From Pardosa pseudoannulata (lineage: Eukaryota; Arthropoda; Arachnida; Araneae; Lycosidae), in contig CM063502.1 in NCBI GenBank assembly GCA_032207245.1, positions 138,194,498 to 138,258,497 of the forward strand: 64,000 nucleotides of DNA, in the 5' to 3' direction. Both the position numbers and the translations under genes were made by a program. This document shows, in pieces, positions 1 through 12,700 of this stretch. How positions within the stretch are numbered: position 1 is the first letter of the stretch; each line of letters begins with the position of its first letter. The notes under the pieces are model-generated. The model ran no database searches. It saw only the letters and a list, made by a program, of their open reading frames with translations, and had not been told where the DNA came from.

Positions 1-1186
1 ATTCTTTAATAATTCATAAAATAAAAAAAATGGCTAAATTTGAGAATTTTTTTTGCCTTTTAGTTAATATTAAAAAAATATATATTGCTTTTAATTATAA
101 AAATCCTCAGCATAAATTAAAAAATATCTGCTCATAATTTTATATATGCAGTTTAAATAGAATTTGAGATAAATCACAACCTAGGACATATACATAATTC
201 TTATGTCTTGGATTCCCCAAACTAATCTGGAAAAGATAAATAAGAATGTGTGATTTGTAAGGAATTTTCTCACAGAAATGTACAAAGGTGAAGTAAAATA
301 GAGGGCAAGCAATAATTAAGTAGAATATTATATATAAAAAGTAGGTTTTATGTAATGGAACACAAAAACAGCTCTTAACCAGAATTTAGTGTGTATTCTT
401 GGGAGGAGGAGAGAGAATAATATTTCACCGGGCCCAGTTTCAGCCTCCCCCACCCATAACTTTCCTTAATTTTTAACTAAAACAACATAAATAACTAAAA
501 GTATAAAATATATATAACATTTTATAATATTTATTAATATTATATAGTGTTATAATATATAACAGTACTAATTGTATTAAAATTATATAGAACTTAATGC
601 AATATTTTTTACAAGGTATTACAAAGATTTTTTATTTCTTATTATTAACTATTAACTTTTAAGAGTTTACAGAGGTGACCTTTAAAAGGTCACCTATATA
701 AACTCTTTGAAATTTAATGAAATTAGTTCATAAATATTACCTATGAACCTTATAAATGCAAAATGATTAAGATGTTTCTTTACAATCCTTAGGTTTGCAT
801 TAGAGAATACAGTAGGAGGGATTGAGGGGGGTTAACTGACAAACCCACCGTCTTGTACAGCGGGATCATAATACTTTTTAAATTTTTAACTATATTGCAA
901 GAACAATAAATAAGTGTTCCTAAAAAGTATAATAAATAAATAGCTTAACAATTTATAAGTGTTGTTTGAATGGACAATTTTGCTTGGGGTCATGTGTGAA
1001 AAAATCGAATTGCTAACTTTCCAGGTACATCAAGTTTAAATACATATATTTCAAAATAAATAAATAAATTAAGTGTAGTACTATCATTTATTGTAATTTT
1101 TAAATGTCAAAAACATAACTGAAAAAAACATTCATATTTCTCAAAAAAAAAAAAAAATATATAGAGAGAGAAAAAATATGTTTAAC
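1..1186. other. AT-rich non-coding flank
   Basis: No exon, RNA gene or recognisable transposon body is visible. The sequence is AT-rich with short homopolymer runs. It is either upstream of the TEP1 gene or an early intron of it; the TEP1 start codon was not found, so this cannot be decided. Confidence 0.4.
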
Positions 1187-1507
1187 CCATCCACTGGCCA
1201 CCCTCCTCATCTTTTTCTGTTTTAAAACAGTCACCCTTTTCGTAAATTCCAGACGGAACTTACCGTACCATACTAGAGTTGCCGGTTTAAAAGTTGTCAG
1301 GCTTACTTTTAAATTATTTTCCCTGCAAGGTAAAGGAGTTCCGTTACTCAAAATTAGTTTCTTTCATTTATTATCGCTTTGCAATATTTTATTTTAATTA
1401 AAAGTGTGCGATACGAGTTATAAGAGGGCGAACGTGAAGGGGTCGACAGGTCCGTTTTCGAACAGGAATTCGCTGTCGAACCCCCGTCGACGCGTCCGTT
1501 CAGTGGG
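1187..1507. mobile_element. piggyBac-like MITE (321 bp) with TTAA target duplication
   Basis: The element begins CCCATCCACTGGCC and ends CCGTTCAGTGGG. It is flanked by TTAA on both sides (1183-1186 and 1508-1511). TTAA target duplications followed by CCC ends are the hallmark of the piggyBac superfamily. The interior is GC-richer than the surroundings and contains several CG dinucleotides. It has no transposase, so it would be non-autonomous. The inverted repeat is short and imperfect (CCCA..CACTG against CCCACTG), so the family call is an inference from ends plus target site. Confidence 0.6.
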
Positions 1508-1513
1508 TTAATA

Positions 1514-2419
1514 GGAGGTTTCCCTGTGAAACCACTGTCTGCTAAAGAGTTAGGCATGTATATATAGCTATCAACTAGTGATATATATAAAACTGGTCGA
1601 GTAATTGAGCAGGGAAACAGGAATTTTAAAAAAATTCAGAACTAAAAAAATACATAATTTAAGAAAATGTGTGTATATATATATTTAAACATACATACAC
1701 ATATATTGATATTTATATTTGCATATATAAATACATACATGCATGTTCATGCTCAATCCTGTATAATATATTTCAGTAAATAGTAAATGTATGAAACAGT
1801 TTGGAACAAAAATATTAAAATTAAGTAAATACATAAAACACTGAAATATTTGTTTCAAAATTGGGTTATAATTAAGTATATATTTTAAAAATATTTCATT
1901 TAATTAACTAAAAATCAATCTACAAAATCCTATTTGCACTAGCATCCAAGAGAGATAAAAATTTCAAGCAGTCAGCAAAAAAGCAACATGTGGGGTTGAT
2001 TAATTTTTGATCTAATCATTTTTGAATGATATACTTTTTCAAGTGATTTCAAAAGATCTTCAGTACTTCACTTTAACACTATACATTAAAATATTTTTGT
2101 ACTTAAAATAAAACCCATTTTTATAGTTCAAAATATTTGTCAATGTCAAATATTTTATGAAATCATTCCAAAAGCTTTATTCATTTCTCAAGAAAAGCAT
2201 CAATCCATTCTAAGTCCACAGTCCAGTGTTTGGGGAGTGCAAGATCTCATGAATAGAGCGGAGCAAGTGCACAAAAAACCACAGTGCATTGCACTGAAAA
2301 TTGAAAAAGCCCCTGAATAATTTGACGACACGTTATTAGCATGACAAATTTCAAATAAATCACCCCTGGCAAGAGTGTATCAGCCGTGCCAAAATAAGAA
2401 TAGACAATATGAACAATAG
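1514..2419. other. AT-rich non-coding stretch
   Basis: Nothing recognisable beyond (AT)-rich simple sequence and short A/T runs. Around 2200-2350 base composition is slightly higher in GC but gives no readable protein similarity in any frame. Confidence 0.4.
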
Positions 2420-2495
2420 GGGTTCTGCCAGTTTGTTTATGAACAAGAACGCTCTGTAAACCCCCCCCCCCCCATCGACGCTTCCGTTCTATGGG
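2420..2495. mobile_element. Fragment of the same piggyBac-like MITE family
   Basis: The right end reads CGACGCTTCCGTTCTATGGG followed by TTAA at 2496-2499. It aligns with the right end of the 1187-1507 element (CGACGCGTCCGTTCAGTGGG then TTAA). Inside, the sequence resembles the other copy up to a poly-C run at 2461-2473, where the other copy has only five Cs. I could not find the left end, so this is a truncated or decayed copy. Confidence 0.5.
2461..2473. repeat. Poly-C run of 13
   Basis: Homopolymer C run in the piggyBac-like fragment, unusual in such AT-rich DNA. Prone to assembly length errors. Confidence 0.9.
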
Positions 2496-2617
2496 TTAAT
2501 GCAGTATGGAAAGGTATACAGTAAAACCAATGAAATCCAGACTTCTGAAATTTAGAACAATTTTTAATAAATCATTTTCATTTTACCAATGGATTCAGTA
2601 GTATTAAATGCTGTAAA

Positions 2618-2619
<2 letters not shown>

Positions 2620-2680
<61 letters not shown>
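2620..2680. repeat. (AC)n(AT)n microsatellite
   Basis: About 32 bp of AC repeat run directly into about 29 bp of AT repeat. An open frame through it is an artefact of the repeat. Confidence 0.95.
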
Positions 2681-2684
<4 letters not shown>

Positions 2685-3591
2685 GTTGAATATGAATTGC
2701 TATGTCCAAACTAATTCCAGATCTAGGAAGTTGTACTGTATTAAAAGTGTCAAATGTATTTCTTGTACCCAAAGTTTTTTTTTTTTTTTTTTTTTTTTCA
2801 ATTAGCTGAAATCTAACTCTTCGTGTTCTAGTTTTATTAAATATTTGGTTTCAGTGTTAATCTATTATTTCAATCAAAAATTGGTTTAATTGGAAAGATA
2901 GAGCAACTAGATATAGACTGATGTTAGTGACCTGTGACAATTACAGAAGTTTGCCTATGTAATTACTCAAATATTTAAAATAACATTATAAATAATTGCT
3001 CATAAGCTGTTTTGTATTAAATATGTTCTAAGAAAGCATGCAACTGTTATAAAAGAATATAATTGTTTAAAGTAGTAATTGCTAATAATTTTATGATAAA
3101 TTGCGTTGAAACAGGAATAATATAATCTTTTAACAACAAAATCTATGTTAAAAGTAACTGAAATAAAATAAAGTAAAATTTTGTTTAGTTATTGTAAGGA
3201 GTATTTCATGTCATATTTTCATGATATAATGTACAACTTACAAAAAACAAAATTCCAAAATATTATAAGCCTATATGTAGATGTTTAATTTAATTTGACA
3301 TTAATTTGGATATTTTCTTTACTTTTTATTTTAGAAATAAAATAAAAAATACTTCAGAATTAAAAGCAGTGAAAGAAAATTGTTAGTGATCATAAATTTA
3401 ATATTGTATTTTTTAGTTTGTTAAATTTTGAGTTAGTTTTATAGTATATGACTTCTGTTAAATGTTTAAAATGATATAATTATGACCATGTATTTATAAT
3501 TATGTTTTTTAAGATACCACACTTCCATAACAATTACATTTATTAAATAAAAGTAAATTCTGAAGGCTTTTGTTTTTGAATTCTTTTATAG

Positions 3592-3713
3592 TTTAGAAAG
3601 GTGTAGAGAAGCAGAATCACTCCGGAAGAAGCTTAAAAGCAATCTTATTATAACGTCTAAATGTCTCACTGAAAATAAAATTCTGTTAGAAAAAAAATTA
3701 CATGTGCAGAAAG
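3592..3713 (+). CDS. TEP1: TEP1 exon: coiled coil
   Basis: Acceptor TTTTATAG, donor AAAG|GTAAAT. It codes for LERCREAESLRKKLK and then LTENKILLEKKL, a heptad-like, charged amphipathic helix typical of a coiled coil. It starts one base before a codon boundary and ends in phase 1, joining in frame to the next exon as a GAT codon. I saw no upstream exon, so this may not be the first. Membership of TEP1 is inferred from phase continuity; it could be the end of a separate short gene. Confidence 0.55.
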
Positions 3714-6700
3714 GTAAATATGATTGTTATTTATAATATTTATATTTGTGATCCTATAACTATTTTATTAATAATAAAACTTTTTTTATATAACTTATCT
3801 TATTGTTTGTCTATTTTTGGAAACTAAAGTATTTCTTCATGAAATTGCTCAATTTTCACCTTTATTTCTATAAAGCAGGGTATTTTCAACCTTTTAGTAT
3901 CACAAATATATTCAAAATTGCAAAAGATAGTGGTGGGCGTATAATCAGGTTTGAAAATAAAAAAAAATGAATAAAAAAATTGTATTTTATTTAACATTTA
4001 TTTTGTAGTACATGTATTCATTATAAATGTTAAATAAGTGCAATATTTTATGCTACATTTTATTTCCTAATTTCTCATTGTTGAGAGAGTACAATATAAT
4101 ATCTTTAATTGAAATGAATCTCCAAATTTGTGATTAGTAAGTTGGTATCTGATTTTTCATTTTATCATATTCATGGTGGAAAATAAAAGCTCACACAAAT
4201 ATTTAGAATCCAAGCAGAATTTGAATTTAGAGGTTACATTTTTCAAAATTTCATACATTTTGTGGTCAACTAGATTTCAAAAATTTTCATCTCTATTCTA
4301 AGATTTTAATATGATATCACTTTGGAAATCTAAAATCTCTTCTTCAGTTTTCATTGTTCTTAAATAAGTTTTGCTATAGATTCATCAGTCTCAGTAATTT
4401 TTTTTTATTATTTGAACATTTTGCCATGGGCATATGAAAATAGCTTTGTGGGCATGAAGTTGGTAATTCCTTCTGTATGGCAACATTTCATATCATGGGA
4501 GTACAACTTTAAAACAGTTTTTTTTTAGATTTGAATGAAAAATTTATATTTAAAATTAAAAGAATAGCACAAATTATACTTATTTTTATTTACTATCAAT
4601 TATAATTTCATATTCAATCTAGATTTTTATACATTTATATTTAGATGACAATGCCAAGAAAAAGAAGAAGAAAAAAAGGCAGAAGTGTATGGAACGTGGT
4701 CCAATTCGTACTCATGCATTGCTAGGTTATATTTTCTTTTAAAGTTATTTAAATTTATACATAAAAAGTATATTGTTATTCTGTTAATTCTACTTTGTTG
4801 CTGAAAAGAAATTACTTTGCCTTTTAAGAACTAACTTCTATAATATATACTGAAATTCAGAGGTCTTATATTTAATTTTTCTCATTTTCTGTATTATAAA
4901 TGTTTTTGCATTTGTAGGATAGTCTTGAATTAAACTCTCTTCCTAATCAATTCTTTTAGCTAGCCAAATAACTGAATAATTCCTTTTAAGTTTGCAGGTT
5001 TGAATCCTTCTATTGTCATGAATATTTTTAGCCATGTAGAATTGAGTAAAAGCAGTATATCCTAGTTTTATTAACTCAGCCATTGTGTAGCAATAAGTTG
5101 ACCATAGTACTCTAAATTCAATCAAATTAAACTTTGAATTTCCTCCCTAAGACAGTCAAGTTGCTTGAGTCTCTGTTATGATAATACAAAGTTAAAATGT
5201 TAGTATAGCAAAATGTGAAGCATTATTATAAAGATTTACTTAATTTAATTTCATTCTTAAAAATGTCAAGGTAGATTATATGCATTCAAAGAATCTTTGA
5301 GTCCTTCCAAAGCCTCCTCCTACCCCAAAAAAAAGTAAGCCATCCTCTGTCTGATCAGTTTTAGCTAGCATATATGTCTATGAAAAAGTGAAAAATATAA
5401 ACCAAAAACTGAAATTTCATATAACTCATGTGATTGTGAAATATAAGGTGTAAGAAATATAATCTGCATATTTATGTTGAGGAGTTATTAAATTTATATT
5501 GTAAGAGTTATATTTTATAATGTTGCCTTCCTCTTCTACTATGGCTTGAGACAGTTATTTATGGATTTTCAACTCAATGTGTTTAATGTAACAAGATTCG
5601 GAATAGTTACAATACATTCTAATGCCTATTGTTATTTGAAAAATTAAGTAGGAAAGCAATTTTTCAAACTACTTTTTCAAGACTGATTTTACTATATATT
5701 ATAGACTGACTTTATGGATTTTCTGCCTTGAAAAGTGGTGACTTGAAAAGAAAATAATGTAATATTGCTTAATTCATTTTCAGATGAAAATTATAAGAAA
5801 TTTTCTGGAAGTTTTAACATTTTTAACCATTCAAATTAATTTTTTTTTATTAAAAATCATTTTCAGTATGCAAGACAATTTGGAAAGGATTGTAAATTTA
5901 CAGGTTTTAAACACATTCTAAAACAATATGTACTGATATAGTTTGAGATTCTATGCATGTGAGTGCTGTGTTGTCTGCATTATACTACATAATTTACCAG
6001 GAATAAGTTATTTGTCTTTTATTTAAAAATAATTTTAAGTATTTAAATTTTTTTCTAGATTGAAAATAATTTTATATGCAGATCTAAACTTCTTTACAAG
6101 TAACTATTTTTTAATGAAGGCGAGAAAGTGTTTAACTAATCTATTTTATTTACTTAAACAGGTAAAATGTCTGTGCATACTGAGAGTGTAAAGTTTTAAT
6201 GCAAATTATTTTTTCATCATTGATTAATCAGTGTATAACCTAAAGAAAAAACTAAAATTGTTACTAAATTACTTTAAAAACTCATCACCATTTGACTAAG
6301 CTGCCATCTGATTTTTTTATAAAATAAATATGATTAAACCTGTGTATTGTTAGGGGAGGGACAAAACATATTCAGTTAAACCATCTTCCAGTAAAGAAAG
6401 AGAAGATAACCTTGAAAATTTTCTGCTGCTTGCCTGAGATTCTGAGGTTTTAACATTTTGAGACCATTTTGAGACCAAAAAGGGTTAAATAAGTAATGTC
6501 TGCCAAAAAAAAAAAAAAAAAAAAAAATCTGAAATTGAAAAGCATAAAATGACATTAATATAACCAAATTTTATTTTAAAATATCTATTAATAAAATATG
6601 AGAAATCTTTTTCTACTTGGTTTCATAGGAAGGTATTGTAGGAACATTTTAGAATTGAGCCTTTGATTGTAGCAATTTTAGTATTTTGTGTAAATGGAAA

Positions 6701-9700
6701 CTATTAAATGATACTTATTTTAAATTTTAAAATGATGTATTTTAAATTTTCTTGATCATATCTACAATCTTTTCATCATTATGTTCTTTCTAATGTCAAA
6801 TGATTTTGACAAATTAAAAAAATTATATTTTTTAGTACTTGCAATTCTTTTTTTCAACTTTCTTTACTATATTTCTTCCAACTTCTCTCTCTTTGTTTCA
6901 AAGAATCCCTTGAAGATGATGATGAACTTTATTATGAAATGTCTTCTTGTCATGCTACTCTTTCTGCCTCACCTGCTGTAACAGGTATGATATCAATCAG
7001 GATTTTGTTTAGCTACTGAGATTTTTTTCAAGTGTTAATTAAAGCCTAAAAGCTTATGTGTACATTTTTTCTTATGTTTATGTTTCTTGTATGCAAGTAT
7101 TATAATTACTTGTATAATGTTTAATTGTTAAATTTACCAATTAATGAATTTAAAAAGTTTGCAAGTTTGACTTAGGCTGAGAGAGAATTAACCCATATTG
7201 TACTAAGCATTGAAAAAATTAAATATTTTCTCTAAAATCTTAAATGTGTTTCTATAACCTCATATAGACATCTTGGTTGGTTCATCTTGACTTAGAGGTA
7301 AGACAGATAACAGATGATTCAATCTACTTTTATACATTCATGCTTGTGTGCTATGAAAGAAGGCATTCAAGCAGAAGCTAACATTTTTTTTCATGCTATT
7401 GTAGGTTTTTTAGTTCAGCTTTTGCTTTGTCAGTAGTAGGGGGCTTTAGTAATAATAGATTCATCTTTAAGCTTAAAAAAATTTAAATTCTAGTTTTGTG
7501 TAAAGTGAATTTCTTGCAAAAGAAAGTCATACACAGCTGGGGAAATTCTAATATTCTACTTAGTCAGTATGTGATCTTTAGCATTTTTATCTGTAGTCTG
7601 TCCTATTTAACTATTCTTTCTATGGTCCATACATAATTTCAATCTTCAAAAATTAGTTATTGCCATTTCATTAAACTACTAGATCTTTGTACTGAAAGTA
7701 GTGTTTGGACAGTAATGCCCCTCTTGTAATATTGTTTAATAAGGTGCAAGTGAACATTAAGATTTTCTATTTTTCTTAACAATACTTGTAGCAAGAAATT
7801 ATCAAAAATACATAATAGCTGGAGGGAAGTCAAAAGCTGTCCCTTTTGATTATATGTAGCTGTAGGTTTATAATTTCTTGGCTGTAAATTCTGGACTATT
7901 GTATGAAATATAAATTAATTACTCATTTATAATTTTCTCACTTGGTCTCTCTTTTTTAATATAACATGAGAATGGGTCTCTGTAGTACTAGTTATTATAG
8001 GTAACAAAGTAGTAGATTGTACCTCATCCTATTTTCAAAGCAGTTAAAAATAAAAGTAAATTCATGATCAAGGTATTAATTTTTGTTAATTCTTTTATAT
8101 TCAAATAAATGTGTGCAATGTTATCTTATATAGAAAATTATCTTATATTCTGTGTACTATAAATACTTTATTATTTTCTGCTTTATTTATTTTTGTACTT
8201 TAAGAGTTTTAAAATTTTATTTTATCACCTTTTTGGGCTTCACTTAAAAATTTCAACTCTATTAAAAGAAATTAATTGTTTGGTGCTTTGCAACATGTAT
8301 AAAGCCCAGTTTTAACTTAATGGGATATATGACAACTTATTTAATGTACTTGTTTTTAGTCTTGTAAATGTTATACTCTTGTTCAATTTTTTTTCATATG
8401 CTGATAGACCAAGTTAATGGAATCTTTGGAAATGCTCCAGGTACTTACTAATGTTATTTCCCATATTAATACTTTAAATTTATTTATATAATTTATGTTA
8501 TTTTTATTTATTTGGACTTTTGTTGAATTTTTCTATCGCATTTCTTGTGCAGATCGCATGTTTGATCAAGGGGATTCAGGTATGTAATGATTTCACTTTT
8601 GATGGTATAATATGCTAGTTTTATATTCAGTTATTCCCTTCATTTTTCTTTTACTAGTAGTTTGATAGTATTTTTTTCCTCTCCAGCTCATCCCTTAGCC
8701 ATTAAAAAAATGTCAGGTAGGTTATTATTATTTGATCTTGTAAATTGTATATTTATATATATTTGGTTTAAAAATTAAAAAAAATCAAAAAAAAGTCATT
8801 TTAATTAATATAAATTTATGACAAACACAAATATTTCTGGAATAGTTCTTAAAAAATGTTTATTTTTATATTAAACTAAAACATGCAAAAATATTTATAT
8901 AAAACAGCCTATATTTACTCTCTTAAAAACAAGACAATGAAGAAATAAGAGTTAAATCTCAAATTAAGAATGTGATTTTATTCTTTTACTGGTGTGATAA
9001 TCTTCCTTGGCATAGCATAGAAAATTATCTTATATTCTGTGTACTATAAATACTTTATTATTTTCTGCTTTATTTATTTTTGTACTTTAAGAGTTTTAAA
9101 ATTTTATTTTATCACCTTTTTGGGCTTCACTTAAAAATTTCAACTCTATTAAAAGAAATTAATTGTTTGGTGCTTTGCAACATGTATAAAGCCCAGTTTT
9201 AACTTAATGGGATATATGACAACTTATTTAATGTACTTGTTTTTAGTCTTGTAAATGTTATACTCTTGTTCAATTTTTTTTTCATATGCTGATAGACCAA
9301 GTTAATGGAATCTTTGGAAATGCTCCAGGTACTTACTAATGTTATTTCCCATATTAATACTTTAAATTTATTTATATAATTTATGTTATTTTTATTTATT
9401 TGGACTTTTGTTGAATTTTTCTATCGCATTTCTTGTGCAGATCGCATGTTTGATCAAGGGGATTCAGGTATGTAATGATTTCACTTTTGATGGTATAATA
9501 TGCTAGTTTTATATTCAGTTATTCCCTTCATTTTTCTTTTACTAGTAGTTTGATAGTATTTTTTTCCTCTCTAGCTCATCCCTTAGCCATTAAAAAAATG
9601 TCAGGTAGGTTATTATTATTTGATCTTGTAGATTATGGTAGTTTAGTATTAGCTCTATCTCTCATACTCTTTCTTCATGTACATATGCATTAATAGAATT

Positions 9701-12700
9701 TGGAAGTTCAACATGAATAATTATGTTTATGCTTTCTTTTATGACGTTTTTATATGAAATATTTATTTCCTTTTACATCTAATTCCATTTTATTTTCTTT
9801 GAAATTTTAAAAATATTTTGATGTATCATATTTTTTTAATGTATCAACAAGTATGTATATTGAGTATGTAAACCTAAAATAACAATATTAAATGTATTTT
9901 CAGAGGGAGCTATTATACTGTAGAGAATATGATTTCATTAGCTTTCTGGATCATCAAACATAAAATTGATACATCAGTTGTTCAATAGGCTTTTTATTTC
10001 TATGAAATATGTCCAGAAAGTAAAAGTAATCAATTTTTAAAACTAAAAAGAATATATTTTGGAAAAATACCAAATCATGTATCATCAATATGCAAGTAAA
10101 ACTTGTCCAAATCCAAGAAATGTTCAAGTGACTAAACAGTTCATACCTTCCTCCTTCACTAATTAGAGTTTGTCACTTCTCTGTTGTGTTATTGCAGCTA
10201 ACTTATTACCAGAAATGACTTGGCCCTTTTTAACAAATATGACTAAAAAACCAATTTCTCTAGCCATATATCTCAAACATGCAATTTCTTACGAGGTCAA
10301 TTTTACTTATATTCCAACAATATACACACAACAAAGACTATTTTTTAACATAGTGGTGTTCTTTCAAAATACACTTTGTGTGCTGTGAGAAGAGCTTTCT
10401 TATACCTTTTTCAGAATAATCTCCCTCTCTGTAGCCCATGGTTCAATGACCCTCTGGACCTTCTTATTGGTGTAGTAAAATCTTCCCCTCTTATGAAATC
10501 AAAGAAATATAATCTAAAGGTCTGAAGCTATATGCAGGGTTGTTGATGATCTCCCACCTAAATCTGTTCAAGAGTTGCTTCGTGTTGATGTATGAGCTGC
10601 TTTGAAACAGACTTTTTTACACACAGTTTTTGAAACCAAGTATTTTAATAATGTTTTCATACACAAGAGAACTATAGATTTCTGGAAATATTGCATTCAA
10701 CTCAAAGTCAATTGATGGTTATCACAAATTGTTCCTTTGATTTTGTTCACTATCTTATCTGTTCATTCATTATTGTGTGTTCTGCTAACTGTGAACTGAC
10801 TATATTTATGCTTATTAGTATAGTTCATGACAGTATCCCCATAAACATTTTTATTTTACTAAAAATCTGGTATAGCACATTTTCTTTTATGAGAAGATAC
10901 CAGAATATATATACTCCTTAACTTGCAGATGGGGTTTAGATTTGAGATATTTGTTTCAACATGCTACTTCACTTCAATAAGAATTTTTATCAAACTATGA
11001 TAAATGAGAGCATATTCTACTCTCAAAAACTTTGAATTCAATAGCAGTGCTACATTGTGGAAAAAATTGCTTTTGAGTATCTTTCTTGTTTAGTATTCTT
11101 TCTGCGCACCTCTCACAGGTAATGCCAATTCAAGGAACATATAATTACTCAGCAAAAATATGTATCACCATAATAAAAAAAAATAATATATATCCAAATC
11201 TTTCAATATCTTTATCTGTTTGAGCTTTTTTTATGATATTGTCTTTCAAGACTATCACATTTTACCACTGACCTATAATCTCTTAACAGCACAACACTGT
11301 ATTTCTTTTTGCACTTTGCCTCTGTATTATTACATTATTTGGATGAAAGCTCTCACCATGCTTGTCAGTCACATCACCAAAATTATTGAAAGAAAGTTTT
11401 AATATGATTTCAAAATGGCCCGTCCTGTAGTTCAGCTATCCCTATCAAATCATTACTTCATTAAAATTCTCAATTTTGAAATTTTTGAATTAAAAAAACA
11501 TTTAAAATAGTCTTAAAAGGTTACTGTACTGTTTTCTCTTATGAATTTATTATGAATTCATGATGAGTTCACTAATGAGGAAGCCAGTAAATTTACCTGT
11601 TTCATTTTTTAAAACTCCGGAAGTTTTTAATATATATTTTAATAATTTTCAAGATTTATCACACTAAATCTGATCTAAAAAACAAAAGGTTAAGTAAATG
11701 TACTTGTAGTATTTGCATTCAAAAATAATTGTTTAGTAATTGTAATAGAGAATATTTGTATTTTTTTTTCATAACTGTAAACACAACTTCCCTGGCTGGT
11801 ATACATGAGAGAGAAAAGACAACTTCCAAGGAAAACATTTTTTATTTCCTGTAAAAAAGTGGTCATGCATACTTAAAAATAATTAGAAATATTACTTTTA
11901 ATAATATTTTCCAGATTAGAAATGTAAAATGAACAAAAATATGCTATTAAAAAATGTGACACCTTTTTGGATTTAATTCATGAAAAAAAAAAAAAGGAAA
12001 TTGTTAAGGGTATCCATGTACCATTAATTCATTGTAGTATGTGAAAATTATCCTTGATTTTAAAGAAATCTTGAATTCCTTATTTTTAATGCAAAAATTA
12101 ACTTTTATGCTATGTTTAATGTAAACCTACTTTTATATGCATTCAGGTTTAAGGATTTGCCTTACTTTATGGATGCTTTGAGCTCTGCTTGTTCACTGCA
12201 TGCTTCTCTTTGTATAATTTTATGAACTAAATTATCTGAATAGGCAAACTGTCTATATCTTTGTGTCTATATCTAGTCATTCTTCACTGATTGGTAAATC
12301 CAAATTTGTCAGTGTCTACAAAAATATTTCAGTTTCAGAAAATCCTTTTCCAATGACTGTAGGTACTGGTTAAATTGCAGAAATATTATTTTTTTTTTGT
12401 GTGTGGATATTTCTTTTATTTGAAAGAACCATATAGATATAACAATAGGTAGTAATTTCAACTCTACAGTTGCACTGTATTAATAAAATAGCTAGCCTTG
12501 TTTCCATAACATTTTATATGTTGAACAGCTTAATCAGTATGTATTTTTTTTACCTAGTGATTAAAAAACTATATCTGAATTTTCTATATTTAAGAGACAA
12601 TGCATGTTTTATTTTAACTTTTTAAACTTTTTTATTGTGTGTTTCTCTGTAGCACGGTTTTCAAAAGAACTTGCCAATCTTCCTCAAGGTATTAGTTATT

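Larger units (their letters stand above)
8130..8742 (+). repeat. Tandem segmental duplication, copy 1 (three TEP1 micro-exons)
   Basis: A 0.61-kb block is repeated at 9017-9630 after a 274-bp spacer. Comparing by eye I find only two differences: one T in a poly-T tract and a C/T change in the acceptor of micro-exon C. Both copies keep all three exons with their splice sites and frames. This is either a very recent duplication or an assembly artefact. Confidence 0.95.
9017..9630 (+). repeat. Tandem segmental duplication, copy 2
   Basis: Second copy of 8130-8742 in the same orientation. Outside the block the flanks differ at once. The 274-bp spacer (8743-9016) holds no exon and does not resemble a transposon end. 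Confidence 0.95.
9605..12652. other. TEP1 intron with transposon relics
   Basis: 3-kb intron. It holds a decayed mariner transposase (10400-10780, minus) and a fragment of another transposon-linked protein (about 11230-11392, minus), described separately. The rest is AT-rich without visible structure. Open frames on the plus strand across these relics are antisense shadows. Confidence 0.6.
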
